Counted from the stretch's first letter, positions 1 to 7,273 are shown. The stretch is 9,748 nt of DNA from Deltaproteobacteria bacterium (GCA_024644775.1 JAHEHB010000190.1:1-9748), one strand, 5' to 3'. Translations and numbers: made by a program. The notes: generated by a model not told the origin, from the letters alone.

Positions 1-812
1 TATGGATGATGCGGATTATTGAAAATAGTTTTCGTGTCTGCGGATTCTACGATTTTTCCGGCATACATCACATATACCGTGCTGACCACCTCCGCCACCA
101 CGGCCAGATCATGGGTGATCAGCATGATTGCCATGTTCAGCTCTTCCTGGAGGCTTTCCATGAGTGAAAGGATTTGGGCCTGTATGGTCACATCCAGTGC
201 GGTGGTCGGTTCATCGGCGATGAGCAGTTTGGGCTCGCAGGACAACGCCATGGCGATCATGGCCCGCTGTCTCATACCGCCGGACATCTGATGGGGGTAT
301 TCGTCTATCCTTCTTTCCGGGCTGGGTATACCGACCATACGGAGCGCATCAACCGCTCTTAGCTTGGCCTCGGCCCTGGAAATCCTATTATGAAGCAGAA
401 TGGTTTCGGTGATCTGCCTCCCGATGGACAGGACCGGATTTAAACTGGTCATGGGTTCTTGGAAAATCATAGAGATGCTGTTTCCTCGGATATCACGCAT
501 CTCTGCTTCGGTTCGAGCAAGGAGGTCAGCGCCCTCCAACATGATTTTCCCGTTGGTGACCTTGGCCGGCGGGCTGGGCAGAAGCCTCATGATCGACAGC
601 GAGGTCACACTTTTGCCGCAACCGCTCTCTCCCACAATGCCGATCGTGCTGCCGGTAGGAATATCGAATATTATGCCGTCAACGGCCTTGACCACACCGT
701 CTTTGGTATAAAAAGAAGTTTCAAGATTTCTGACCGCCAGCAGGTTGCGGCGTTCCGTTTCTTCTGCCTGCTTCAGCGTATCGGAGGTATGTTCCAACGA
801 TAATCGATGCAC
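1..812 (-). CDS. Oligopeptide/dipeptide ABC transporter ATP-binding protein (DppD/OppD-like), C-terminus cut by window edge
   Basis: This is a nucleotide-binding subunit of a peptide-type ABC importer, which hydrolyses ATP at the inner face of the cytoplasmic membrane to drive uptake. I translated it from the reverse complement and it is open to the left edge. It shows Walker A GESGCGKS, a Q-loop [10 protein letters not shown], the signature MSGGMRQR, Walker [13 protein letters not shown] and an H-loop THD, all in the expected order, and ends at NNPHHPY, where the OppD/DppD-specific C-terminal extension normally begins. There is no in-frame ATG near the 5' end. The GTG at 812 gives the usual N-terminal length; TTG at 824 or 797 are alternatives, so the start is uncertain. 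It lies 22 bp after the amidinotransferase stop (835), suggesting one operon with possible translational coupling. The permeases, binding protein and partner ATPase should lie further left. The substrate cannot be read from the ATPase; peptides, nickel or guanidino compounds are possible. Confidence 0.93.
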   Translation of the reverse strand, partial: MHRLSLEHTSDTLKQAEETERRNLLAVRNLETSFYTKDGVVKAVDGIIFDIPTGSTIGIVGESGCGKSVTSLSIMRLLPSPPAKVTNGKIMLEGADLLARTEAEMRDIRGNSISMIFQEPMTSLNPVLSIGRQITETILLHNRISRAEAKLRAVDALRMVGIPSPERRIDEYPHQMSGGMRQRAMIAMALSCEPKLLIADEPTTALDVTIQAQILSLMESLQEELNMAIMLITHDLAVVAEVVSTVYVMYAGKIVESADTKTIFNNPHHP

Positions 813-834
813 CGACTGTTCCAATTCTAAAATG

Positions 835-1914
835 TCAAATTTCAGGATCTCGAATAAGGGACCCGGTCAGGCAGTGAATCGATCCGGTATTCATCGGCCC
901 CACCAAGGTGGAACATTCCACCTCCACAACCTTGACGCCGATGCTTTCAAGCCATTTGGCGCCTTTGGGATCACCGGCCGGTCGAATGACCTTCCAGGGC
1001 TCAAGGACCACGCCGGTCTCCGGTCCGATCCGCCATCCTCTTGGATCTTTCCAGGTCAATTCCTTCGGCGGAACGATAAACTCCCAGTTCATTTCTGCCC
1101 GCATCCAGTCTACCACATAAGGGTCCATATATTGGGGGTCCTGAACCGACGTGTGCCGGGCGACCATGGCGTAATGGCTGGCGCCGAATCTTGTGCCGTA
1201 GCCCGGGAAGACCCGGATGTCTACTTCCGGATCCTGTTCCTTTACGATCCTTGCAAACTGTTGATGTGCAAACTCGTTGGCGCGCATGACCTCCGGTTGG
1301 CACGTATTTTCCCGCGGATAATGAACGGATACGGCCAAATGCTTCTCATCGAGCCATCCCACCGGTCCACCCTCGATCATTCCTTTTCCGGTAATCATGC
1401 CCACGACCGGACAGTTGATATTGGCCAGCGTCTTAAATGTCGGCACTTCCTCCCCCCGGCGAATATGATCATACATCCTAAAAATCACCTGCCCGTAAAC
1501 AGCGGGATGGCAGACATCGTCACAGTAAATGGCCTTGACCTGATAGGGCGGATCATTGATATCCGGCTCCCGGATAACGACCTCCACACCCTCGTCCTGG
1601 AAAGCCTTGACCAGGTTTTCGTGGTGCCGGACCATCTCGTCCAGATCCGGTTTAAACGGCATGCGCCACGCGGGTAGCGAGCTGTCGTGGGGCGACCAGG
1701 GCGTCGGGTTGCCGACGCTGAGAAATTCTCTGCCGGGGCGGTGGAGCAGCGCCATCCGCAACTTACCGACATTGGAATTGGCCTTCCATTTTCTCCCCCA
1801 CCATCTTTCCATTTCATCTTCAAAATCGGACAACACCTGGGGGTGGTGCTTGCGATAGGTGTCTCCGAGGCCCTCACCGATGGTTTCTTTGAAGTAGGAT
1901 TCTCTGGTTTCCAT
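835..1914 (-). CDS. Amidinotransferase / arginine-deiminase superfamily protein, divergent active site
   Basis: A 359-aa protein of the guanidino-group-modifying superfamily (arginine deiminase, DDAH, glycine amidinotransferase). Members attack a guanidinium carbon with a C-terminal cysteine. Here the C-terminal motif [14 protein letters not shown] places the candidate nucleophile at Cys348. The segment [27 protein letters not shown] (about 130-156, interrupted here only for description) resembles the family's 'RDp...g.ilgrm...RrgEe' block, with Asp132/133. [11 protein letters not shown] (180-190) corresponds to the usual EGGD motif, but the Asp is Pro184. The usual His-x-Asp is not obvious; SHYAM around His247 is the best candidate and lacks the Asp. 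The start ATG has AGAGGA five bases upstream. The peptide-type ABC ATPase follows in the same operon, and a PAS/sigma-54 activator is divergent, so I infer catabolism of an imported guanidino compound. It could also be a non-hydrolase relative. Superfamily assignment is firm; substrate is unknown. Confidence 0.85.
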   Translation of the reverse strand: METRESYFKETIGEGLGDTYRKHHPQVLSDFEDEMERWWGRKWKANSNVGKLRMALLHRPGREFLSVGNPTPWSPHDSSLPAWRMPFKPDLDEMVRHHENLVKAFQDEGVEVVIREPDINDPPYQVKAIYCDDVCHPAVYGQVIFRMYDHIRRGEEVPTFKTLANINCPVVGMITGKGMIEGGPVGWLDEKHLAVSVHYPRENTCQPEVMRANEFAHQQFARIVKEQDPEVDIRVFPGYGTRFGASHYAMVARHTSVQDPQYMDPYVVDWMRAEMNWEFIVPPKELTWKDPRGWRIGPETGVVLEPWKVIRPAGDPKGAKWLESIGVKVVEVECSTLVGPMNTGSIHCLTGSLIRDPEI

Positions 1915-1951
1915 TATTATCCTCTTTCATCCTTTAAAAAATTGAGATTAA

Positions 1952-1981
1952 ATAATTCTCACGGCCCAAGGCCGAAGTCAA
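1952..1981 (-). promoter_or_regulatory. Candidate sigma-70 promoter of the amidinotransferase/ABC operon
   Basis: Read on the minus strand, TTGACT (1981-1976, five of six to the -35 consensus) is followed after 18 bp by AATTAT (1957-1952, four of six to the -10). Transcription would start near 1945, giving a leader of about 30 bases before the ATG at 1914. A short dyad, cggcc-caa-ggccg (1962-1974 on plus), lies inside the spacer and could be an operator. I found no GG-N10-GC (-24/-12) sigma-54 element in this intergenic region. Prediction only. Confidence 0.4.
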
Positions 1982-1987
1982 TACCGT

Positions 1988-2024
1988 TTCAAAAAGGCAG
2001 ATACCATGTATTCTCCTTTTTGAA
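1988..2024. repeat. Large inverted repeat in divergent promoter region (candidate operator)
   Basis: TTCAAAAAGG (1988-1997) and CCTTTTTGAA (2015-2024) are perfect 10-bp inverted arms. The symmetry resumes inside: ATAC (2001-2004) and GTAT (2008-2011) pair around a central CAT, so 14 of 17 positions per half match. It ends seven bases upstream of the candidate -35 of the minus-strand operon, an activator-site position. It could instead fold as RNA, but it lies outside any transcript expected from the two flanking promoters. Confidence 0.6.
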
Positions 2025-2070
2025 GTATGGAAAGGCTGATTTTTTGAAGGCGTGGATAACAAAAACCATT

Positions 2071-2094
2071 TAAATATGCATTCTTGCATATTTA
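2071..2094. promoter_or_regulatory. Perfect palindromic operator candidate overlapping the regulator's -35
   Basis: TAAATATGCA (2071-2080) and TGCATATTTA (2085-2094) are exact 10-bp inverted arms separated by TTCT. The right arm covers the candidate -35 TTGCAT of the divergent activator gene. The arrangement, a dyad with conserved TGCA cores over a promoter of a helix-turn-helix regulator, fits autoregulation. That the adjacent regulator binds here is an inference from position and symmetry. Confidence 0.6.
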
Positions 2095-2113
2095 CTTTAG
2101 TTATGCCTATAAG
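2084..2113 (+). promoter_or_regulatory. Candidate sigma-70 promoter of the PAS/sigma-54 activator gene
   Basis: TTGCAT (2084-2089) and TATAAG (2108-2113, five of six to the -10 consensus) are separated by 18 bp. Transcription would start near 2120, leaving about 50 bases to the ATG at 2171. The -35 lies within the right arm of the 2071-2094 palindrome, so a bound protein should block RNA polymerase. Confidence 0.5.
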
Positions 2114-2170
2114 ATCATAGATTCAGTCACATGACCTTTTAAGCACCCTTCCAACCCATTGGAGGTTATC

Positions 2171-3991
2171 ATGGCATTTGAATCCAGCGACCCGACACGA
2201 TCGTCTTTGCGTAATTACCAAGATATTATGGAATCACATGCATTCAATCAGACGTTTCTCGACTTTATTCGCGACGCTATAGTGGTCGTTAATCATAGCG
2301 GGACGGTTCTTTTTTCGAATCAAACGGCTCAAAGCAATCTAAGATTCCACACCGGATCTCAACTGGAAAATGTGCTGCCTGAGTTTTGGCCGAATGTGGA
2401 TCATACGTTAAAAGATGCGGTTTCCCGGACCAATATAAAGGTGAAGGCGGGAGAGTTTATTTTCAGAACAAAAATAATCCCCTTCCCGAGCAATGCCCAA
2501 CCGTGCGGCGTGGTTTGCGTATTTGAAAACAGCACGGAGTTTGAAAGTATTACGCACCAATTGCTGTCTTCTCAGGAGCTGAGCAAAGAATTCGATGCGA
2601 TTTTCAACTCCTGTTCGGACGGCCTGTGGATTTGTGATGGTGATGCCAATGTCATTCGAATCAATGAGTCTTCAGAAAAAATCAACAACATCCGTGCTGA
2701 AGATGTTGTCGGTCGAAATATGCGAGACCTGCTGGAGGAAGGCTTTATCGATCGGTCCGGCACGATGGAAGTGCTGAACTCAAAATCTACAGCCAATCTA
2801 ATCCAATATACCCGAGACGGCATGAAGTTAATCATTACGGCAATACCGGTTTATGATGAACGGGGACGTCTTTTCAGAGTGGTTGTCAACGAAAAGGATA
2901 TTACCGAAATTGAAGCGCTGCACCTCGAATTAAAGAAGCAGACCGCCATCCGGGATCAATTCCGAAATCAAATGTTGGAGATGCAGCTGGCGGAGTTGGA
3001 ATCCACTCAGATCATCGCAAGAAGTCCCTGTTTTGAAAATGTTCTGCAACAGGCCATAAAAGTCAGCACGGTTGATTCCAGCGTGTTGATTCTGGGTGAA
3101 TCCGGGTCAGGGAAAGGGTTGCTGGCGGACATGATTCATAAATATTCGAGGCGGGCCCGCCAGCCCATGATAAAAATCAATTGCGGGGCGATTCCGGAGT
3201 CGCTGGTTGAATCCGAATTATTCGGCTACGAAAAAGGTGCGTTTACAGGTGCTCACAAAGATGGGAAGCCCGGTTATTTTGAAATGGCTGATCGCGGCAT
3301 CCTGTTTTTGGATGAAATTGTGGAACTGCCCATGTCCTCCCAGGTAAAGCTGCTTCGGTTTCTTGAAGATGGTCATATGAATCGGATCGGTGGCACCGCT
3401 TCCCGAAAAATAGACGTTCGCATCATCGCGGCAACCAACAGAGATATAGAAACCGCGGTCACCCAAGGCGAATTTCGGCTGGATCTTTACTATCGATTGA
3501 ATGTTATCCCCATCTCCATCCCCCCGCTTCGGGAGCGCAAGGATTGTATCCTTCCTCTCTTTCAACATTATACGGATTACTTTGGATCCAAATTGGGTTT
3601 CAAGAAAAAGATTCGATTCACCCGAAGGGCGACGGATGCCTTGCTTGCCTATCCGTATCCGGGAAATGTTCGTGAACTCATGAACCTGTGTGAACGACTC
3701 GTTGTAATGTCGGAAAGAAACAAAATCGATGTGGAAGATCTGCCCAGCGCGTTCCATCTGCCCAACAGATTTCCTTCTTTGGGAGCAGATATCCATCCTC
3801 CAGATGACGCAGAACTAACCCTTCGGGAAATTTTGGAGAAAACAGAACGGGAGGTCTTGGCCCACGCCGTGGAAAGGCATGGCACACAAACAAAGGTTTC
3901 GCTCGCACTTGGGGTGAACCAATCCACGATTGCTCGAAAATTTAAGAAATACGGGCTCAATCACCCCTGTTCCACCTCGTCCAATCGATAA
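2171..3991 (+). CDS. PAS-PAS-AAA+ sigma-54-dependent transcriptional activator with TyrR/Fis-type HTH
   Basis: A 606-aa enhancer-binding protein that would use ATP hydrolysis to open sigma-54 promoters. Two PAS-like sensor domains (about 25-125 and 139-246) are followed by a short coiled coil (about 247-278), then the AAA+ domain: Walker A GESGSGKG near 307, GAFTGA near 356, Walker B GILFLDE near 376, arginine-finger region GEFRLDLYYRLNV, and PYPGNVREL. A TyrR-like helix-turn-helix lies at about 574-597 (TKVSLALGVNQSTIARKF). The residue after the Walker A Lys is Gly rather than the usual Glu. I chose the ATG at 2171 because GGAGG lies five bases upstream; a TTG at 2159 in frame would overlap that site. 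No response-regulator domain, so the PAS domains probably sense a small ligand or redox state. It is divergent from the amidinotransferase/ABC operon, which is its likely target, but no -24/-12 promoter is seen there. Confidence 0.93.
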   Translation: MAFESSDPTRSSLRNYQDIMESHAFNQTFLDFIRDAIVVVNHSGTVLFSNQTAQSNLRFHTGSQLENVLPEFWPNVDHTLKDAVSRTNIKVKAGEFIFRTKIIPFPSNAQPCGVVCVFENSTEFESITHQLLSSQELSKEFDAIFNSCSDGLWICDGDANVIRINESSEKINNIRAEDVVGRNMRDLLEEGFIDRSGTMEVLNSKSTANLIQYTRDGMKLIITAIPVYDERGRLFRVVVNEKDITEIEALHLELKKQTAIRDQFRNQMLEMQLAELESTQIIARSPCFENVLQQAIKVSTVDSSVLILGESGSGKGLLADMIHKYSRRARQPMIKINCGAIPESLVESELFGYEKGAFTGAHKDGKPGYFEMADRGILFLDEIVELPMSSQVKLLRFLEDGHMNRIGGTASRKIDVRIIAATNRDIETAVTQGEFRLDLYYRLNVIPISIPPLRERKDCILPLFQHYTDYFGSKLGFKKKIRFTRRATDALLAYPYPGNVRELMNLCERLVVMSERNKIDVEDLPSAFHLPNRFPSLGADIHPPDDAELTLREILEKTEREVLAHAVERHGTQTKVSLALGVNQSTIARKFKKYGLNHPCSTSSNR

Positions 3992-4130
3992 CGTCATTTA
4001 AGCCCTTTTGGCTTTCTTCCGATAAGAAGAAAGAGTATTTCGTGGATTCTCCCGCCAAGATGGGAGAGTTTGACGTCCTGCCGATGGTGGGAAGCAAATT
4101 AGAGCGCTGGGTAACCGGCTGCAGTGATGG
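3992..4130 (+). promoter_or_regulatory. Hairpin-rich leader between the activator and the HDOD-kinase gene
   Basis: This 139-bp gap contains four stems: AAGCC/GGCTT (4000-4014, then TCTT, a weak terminator candidate), a perfect 8-bp stem CTTTCTTC/GAAGAAAG (4012-4033) overlapping and so excluding the first, an 8-bp stem with one G-U pair (4046-4053 / 4062-4069), and a 5-bp stem with a GTAA (GNRA-type) loop (4106-4119). No strong sigma-70 promoter is evident, so the kinase gene may be co-transcribed with the activator. Function as a leader, attenuator or terminator is inferred. Confidence 0.4.
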
Positions 4131-6581
4131 ATGACGACCATGGACCATAGTGTCATTCAAATGTTGGTAAAAAATACAGAAGAATTACCGGTTCTCTCTG
4201 TTGTTGCACAGAAGATCTTGAGCATTACGAATGACAGGTTTTCCAACACGAAAAACCTCGCCGATATCGTGATGATGGAGCCTGCACTATCTGCCAAAAT
4301 ACTAAAGATTGCGAACTCTTCCCTTTATAATTTGCCGTCTGAGGTGACAACCTTAACACACGCCATTTCTTTGCTGGGTTATCAGGTCGTTCAGAATATG
4401 GTCTTTGGCATTTCAGTTCTCGACGGGCTCAAGGAGCAATCCAAAGAGCTGACCCTCGACCATAACGGCTTGTGGGAGCACTCACTCGCATGCGCCATTT
4501 TTTCCCGATTCCTGGTAAAGCAGCTTGTTCTGCAGTTACAAGTTCAACAAAATGAACCTGGAAATCGACTTAAAAAGAGCATGGGTCATTGGGGCCCCAA
4601 TGTCACCGAAGAAGCGTTTATAGGCGGACTTTTTCATGACATCGGCAAAATCCTCATGGATAAATTCTTTGCGAAGGAATTTGGGGCAGCAATACAAAGG
4701 GCCTCTTTAAATGAAGAAAACCTGTGGGATTTGGAAAGAGAAATCATCGGTGTTCCTCATACGGAACTCGGGGATTGGCTGGCACAATACTGGAAACTTC
4801 CGGATATTTATCGTTGGTGCATTCGTCATCACCATTTCATCCCTCGCGATGAGTTGATGGCATCAGAGGAGCCGGTCTTCATGGCTCTTATTGTGGCAGT
4901 ATCTGATTTTTTTGTCAGACTTTTTGATATTGGTTACAGCGCGAACCCTTGGATCGAAATTCCGCCAGAAGATCTCTGGAATACGATCGGATTTGAAGAA
5001 GACATTTACAGGGAGATTCTCACGTCCCTCAGAGAACAAGTAAATGAAGTCAAACAGTCTTTTGGTATAAGGGGGGCGTCATCCGCACAAAGTTCTCAGC
5101 AAAATAGCGTTCTAGATCAGCTCAAACAACGCCGATTTCTCCTCTCTACGATTCGCCCACGGAAAATTGATCCCCTTGCAATTGCGTTGAAATCCATGGA
5201 GCTGGAATGGGAGATAGCCGGGTTTGGAAGCGATCTTGTTGATAAAACCGGCGCGCTAAATCCCGATGTTGTCTTGATTGATCTGCTAGGTCAACAAATC
5301 GAAGAGCAAGCGTTTGTTTCCTTGCTAAGAAGTATACGCGAGCGGATGACGGGTCCTGTTATGCTGTTCGGCACCGATAGTGGGATTGGTTTGCCAAAAG
5401 ATCTATTGGAAAAAGGGCCTGTTTTTGGTTTCTCTATGATGCCAAACAGGAACAGGCTAATCCAAGAATTCTCACGGGGTACCGCCTCAAATGTGATGCC
5501 TGGCCTGTGCAATGAGTTGGCGCCTGATAAGGGTACCGTCAATCTCGTCTGTTTGAAAAGCAGCGATGATCAAGACCAGACACATTCCGGAATGGGTGAT
5601 TGCAATGATACACAGGAATTCCAATCGTTGACACAACCTGGAACGGCTCCCCAAGAATTGTGGGACAGACCGTTGCGACACAAGTCAAAGTATCTTCACC
5701 TTGAGCCGATGATTTCAGAGCAAAGGCTGGATAGTGGTCACTGTATTGGTGAAAAATATCAAGTCATTGGACATTTATGCAGAGGCGGAATGGCCGATAT
5801 TTACAAAGTAAAAATAGCCGGAAGCAACCATACATATGCGCTGAAATTACTGCCATTTCAAATGATTAGAGACCCAAAAACAGTTCAGCGGTTCTGGCAG
5901 GAGGCAGCCAAAATTAGCAGACTCAATCATCCAAATGTCATTCGGATAATTGATCACAGCGAAGATTTCGTAAATCACTACTTTGTCATGGAGTTAGCCA
6001 CCGGTTGGAAGACATCGAAAGGGGACGGTGCCGTGGACGTGGAAACGCTCCCAAAACCGATTAAATTATCAACAACAATGGCGATTATCAAACAAGCGTG
6101 CAGAGGGCTTGACTATATCCATCGGCAAGGATTCATTCATCGAGATATTAAGCCGGCAAACCTTTTGCTTTTCGATGGCGGCCAGGTAAAATTATCAGAT
6201 TTCGGGATTGCCAGAACGTGGGATTCAATCTCGCTTACCGTCACCGGAATGCTAGTGGGTACACCAGAGTATGTGTCACCAGAACAGATCGAAGGAAAAA
6301 AAGATTTGACGCCTGCCGCAGATATCTATTCTTTAGGCGTCATGATGTATGAGATGCTAACCGGTATCTCTCCCTTCAAACGGAAAACATCATTGGCCAC
6401 TATAGCGGCTCATCTCAACGAACCGGCTGAGATCCCTTCACAGCTGAGATTCCGTATTCCTGACGAAATCCAAAATATGGTGTTAAAATGTCTTAAGAAA
6501 TCTGCAGCACAAAGGTTCACATCGGTGGATGAATTGTGTCAAGAGATAGATAAATACTTGGAAACAAAAGACCACGGATGA
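4131..6581 (+). CDS. HDOD - degenerate receiver - Ser/Thr protein kinase fusion
   Basis: An 816-aa cytosolic signalling protein with no visible membrane segment. Residues about 1-290 form an HDOD domain (LPVLSVVAQKIL start) with HD-type metal-ligand-like residues still present: His117, His169-Asp170 (HDIGK), His210 and a His233-235 run. Residues about 320-440 look like a receiver fold: Asp384 sits in VVLIDLLG where the phospho-acceptor would be, but the first acidic pair is missing and the conserved Lys before Pro is Met (GFSMMPN), so it is probably degenerate. After a polar linker, residues about 543-810 are a complete Hanks kinase: glycine loop from Gly547, Lys572, catalytic HRDIKPAN (Asp672), DFG (Asp690), GTPEYVSPEQ activation segment and the late Arg in AAQRFTS. 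The start at 4131 lacks a good Shine-Dalgarno; ATG 4140 is an alternative. It follows the activator on the same strand by 139 bp. Its partners are unknown. Confidence 0.93.
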   Translation: MTTMDHSVIQMLVKNTEELPVLSVVAQKILSITNDRFSNTKNLADIVMMEPALSAKILKIANSSLYNLPSEVTTLTHAISLLGYQVVQNMVFGISVLDGLKEQSKELTLDHNGLWEHSLACAIFSRFLVKQLVLQLQVQQNEPGNRLKKSMGHWGPNVTEEAFIGGLFHDIGKILMDKFFAKEFGAAIQRASLNEENLWDLEREIIGVPHTELGDWLAQYWKLPDIYRWCIRHHHFIPRDELMASEEPVFMALIVAVSDFFVRLFDIGYSANPWIEIPPEDLWNTIGFEEDIYREILTSLREQVNEVKQSFGIRGASSAQSSQQNSVLDQLKQRRFLLSTIRPRKIDPLAIALKSMELEWEIAGFGSDLVDKTGALNPDVVLIDLLGQQIEEQAFVSLLRSIRERMTGPVMLFGTDSGIGLPKDLLEKGPVFGFSMMPNRNRLIQEFSRGTASNVMPGLCNELAPDKGTVNLVCLKSSDDQDQTHSGMGDCNDTQEFQSLTQPGTAPQELWDRPLRHKSKYLHLEPMISEQRLDSGHCIGEKYQVIGHLCRGGMADIYKVKIAGSNHTYALKLLPFQMIRDPKTVQRFWQEAAKISRLNHPNVIRIIDHSEDFVNHYFVMELATGWKTSKGDGAVDVETLPKPIKLSTTMAIIKQACRGLDYIHRQGFIHRDIKPANLLLFDGGQVKLSDFGIARTWDSISLTVTGMLVGTPEYVSPEQIEGKKDLTPAADIYSLGVMMYEMLTGISPFKRKTSLATIAAHLNEPAEIPSQLRFRIPDEIQNMVLKCLKKSAAQRFTSVDELCQEIDKYLETKDHG

Positions 6582-6627
6582 TTCAAGAAAACAGTGGATA
6601 GCGATCGGCGCATAGAGGCGTGAAGGT

Positions 6628-6668
6628 TTCCCCGCTTCTGCTTCGCTTCAAACGGGATCTTCGACAGG
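6628..6668 (-). repeat. Left arm of a 41-bp imperfect inverted repeat
   Basis: The reverse complement of this segment (starting CCTGTCGAAGATCCCG) matches 7274-7314 at about 33 of 41 positions by eye. The similarity stops at both ends, so the pair delimits a 687-bp non-coding segment, like the ends of a decayed non-autonomous element. Confidence 0.6.
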
Positions 6669-6672
6669 TGTC

Positions 6673-6709
6673 AGCGCCGCCGCTGGCCGCCAGCGACCAG
6701 TTTGATCGA
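6673..6709 (+). repeat. 37-bp direct repeat, copy 1
   Basis: The segment contains CGCTGG-CCG-CCAGCG (6681-6695), a perfect 6-bp hairpin, followed by ACCAGTTTGATCGA. It matches 6970-7006 with three or four differences and an offset of 297 bp. A REP-like unit is likely. Confidence 0.7.
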
Positions 6710-6969
6710 ACAGGAAACTTTTGAGCTTCGGCTTGAAACTCCAAATCACAAACAAATCACAATGACAAAAATTCAAAATCCCAAGCGCGAATTTAATCTC
6801 GAAAAATGAATGTGCCAGTTCGCTAAAATTGTTCGTTAAAGCGTTGCATAAAACCACTGCAAATATGAGCTCAATTCAAATTGTATGTTTGGGTCATTGA
6901 ATATTGTAATTTAGAATTTATTTGGAATTTGGTGCTTGGGATTTGGGGTTTTACCAGGTTTCTCAGACG

Positions 6970-7006
6970 AGCGCTACCGCTGGCCGCCAGCGACCAGTCT
7001 GATCGA
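6970..7006 (+). repeat. 37-bp direct repeat, copy 2
   Basis: Second copy of the unit at 6673-6709, including the same CGCTGG-CCG-CCAGCG hairpin (6978-6992) and ACCAGTCTGATCGA. Both copies are followed by a short A-rich stretch and CTTGA or CTTTTGA, so the homology may extend loosely further. Confidence 0.7.
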
Positions 7007-7051
7007 GATAAAAACTTGACGATGAAGTAAAAATTTCAAATTTCGCTAAAG

Positions 7052-7123
7052 CGTCATTCCGGCGAAGGCCGGAATCCAGTAACGCCAGCATATTCTGGAT
7101 GCCGGACCAAATACGGCATAACG
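7052..7123. repeat. REP-like palindromic element (~72 bp)
   Basis: It begins CGTCATTCCGGC and contains the perfect hairpin ATTCCGGC-GAAG-GCCGGAAT (7056-7075), a nested pair CCGGAATCCAG / CTGGATGCCGG (10 of 11 pairs), and ATGCCG / CGGCAT (7099-7119), ending CGGCATAACG. This is the widespread proteobacterial intergenic repeat whose translation gives the familiar spurious peptide LDSGLRRND. It is non-coding. Confidence 0.75.
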
Positions 7124-7185
7124 AATGCGAGACTTTTTGCGAAACCAACAAAGTTTGGCAATTAAGTTTCATAAGAGGGTTTAAA

Positions 7186-7227
7186 GGTTCAGGGGGTTGG
7201 GATTGAGCCATGCAAATTGCAGAATGG
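7186..7227 (+). repeat. 41/42-bp direct repeat, copy 1
   Basis: GGTTCAGGGGGTTGG followed by GATTGAGCCATGCAAATTGC is repeated at 7364-7404 with a one-base length difference and about three substitutions. Between the copies lies a short tandem of CTGAAAC-like units (7253-7277) and the right arm of the 41-bp inverted repeat. Confidence 0.7.
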
Positions 7228-7273
7228 CACTGCCGTACATGTTTGGTCATTTCCTGAAACCCGAAACCTGAAA

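Noticed and set aside
745..1677. 310-codon plus-strand ORF opposite the amidinotransferase gene
   Set aside because: It is the antisense shadow of a clear family member; its translation has no recognisable domain and the real gene has a ribosome site and conserved motifs.
3218..3796. 192-codon minus-strand ORF inside the activator gene
   Set aside because: Antisense shadow of the AAA+ domain; no family features.
4000..4014. Rho-independent terminator after the activator gene
   Set aside because: The stem is only 5 bp and is followed by TCTTCC rather than a T-run, so I keep it only as part of the leader description.
4109..4122. GG-N10-GC spacing resembling a sigma-54 -24/-12 element upstream of the HDOD-kinase
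   Set aside because: Only the invariant GG and GC match; the CACG part is absent and the start site would fall inside the coding region.
4075..4130. Partial resemblance to the 3' part of a c-di-GMP-I (GEMM) riboswitch, GGGTAACCGG
   Set aside because: The 5' receptor strand and paired hairpin of that class are not present, so the match is too short.
6648..6857. 69-codon minus-strand ORF
   Set aside because: Its translation (containing FDQTGRWRPA) is a product of the 37-bp repeat and flanking AT-rich repeat; the same peptide tail recurs in the 6963-7250 ORF because of the repeat.
6963..7250. 95-codon minus-strand ORF
   Set aside because: Contains LDSGLRRND, the well-known spurious translation of a proteobacterial palindromic repeat.
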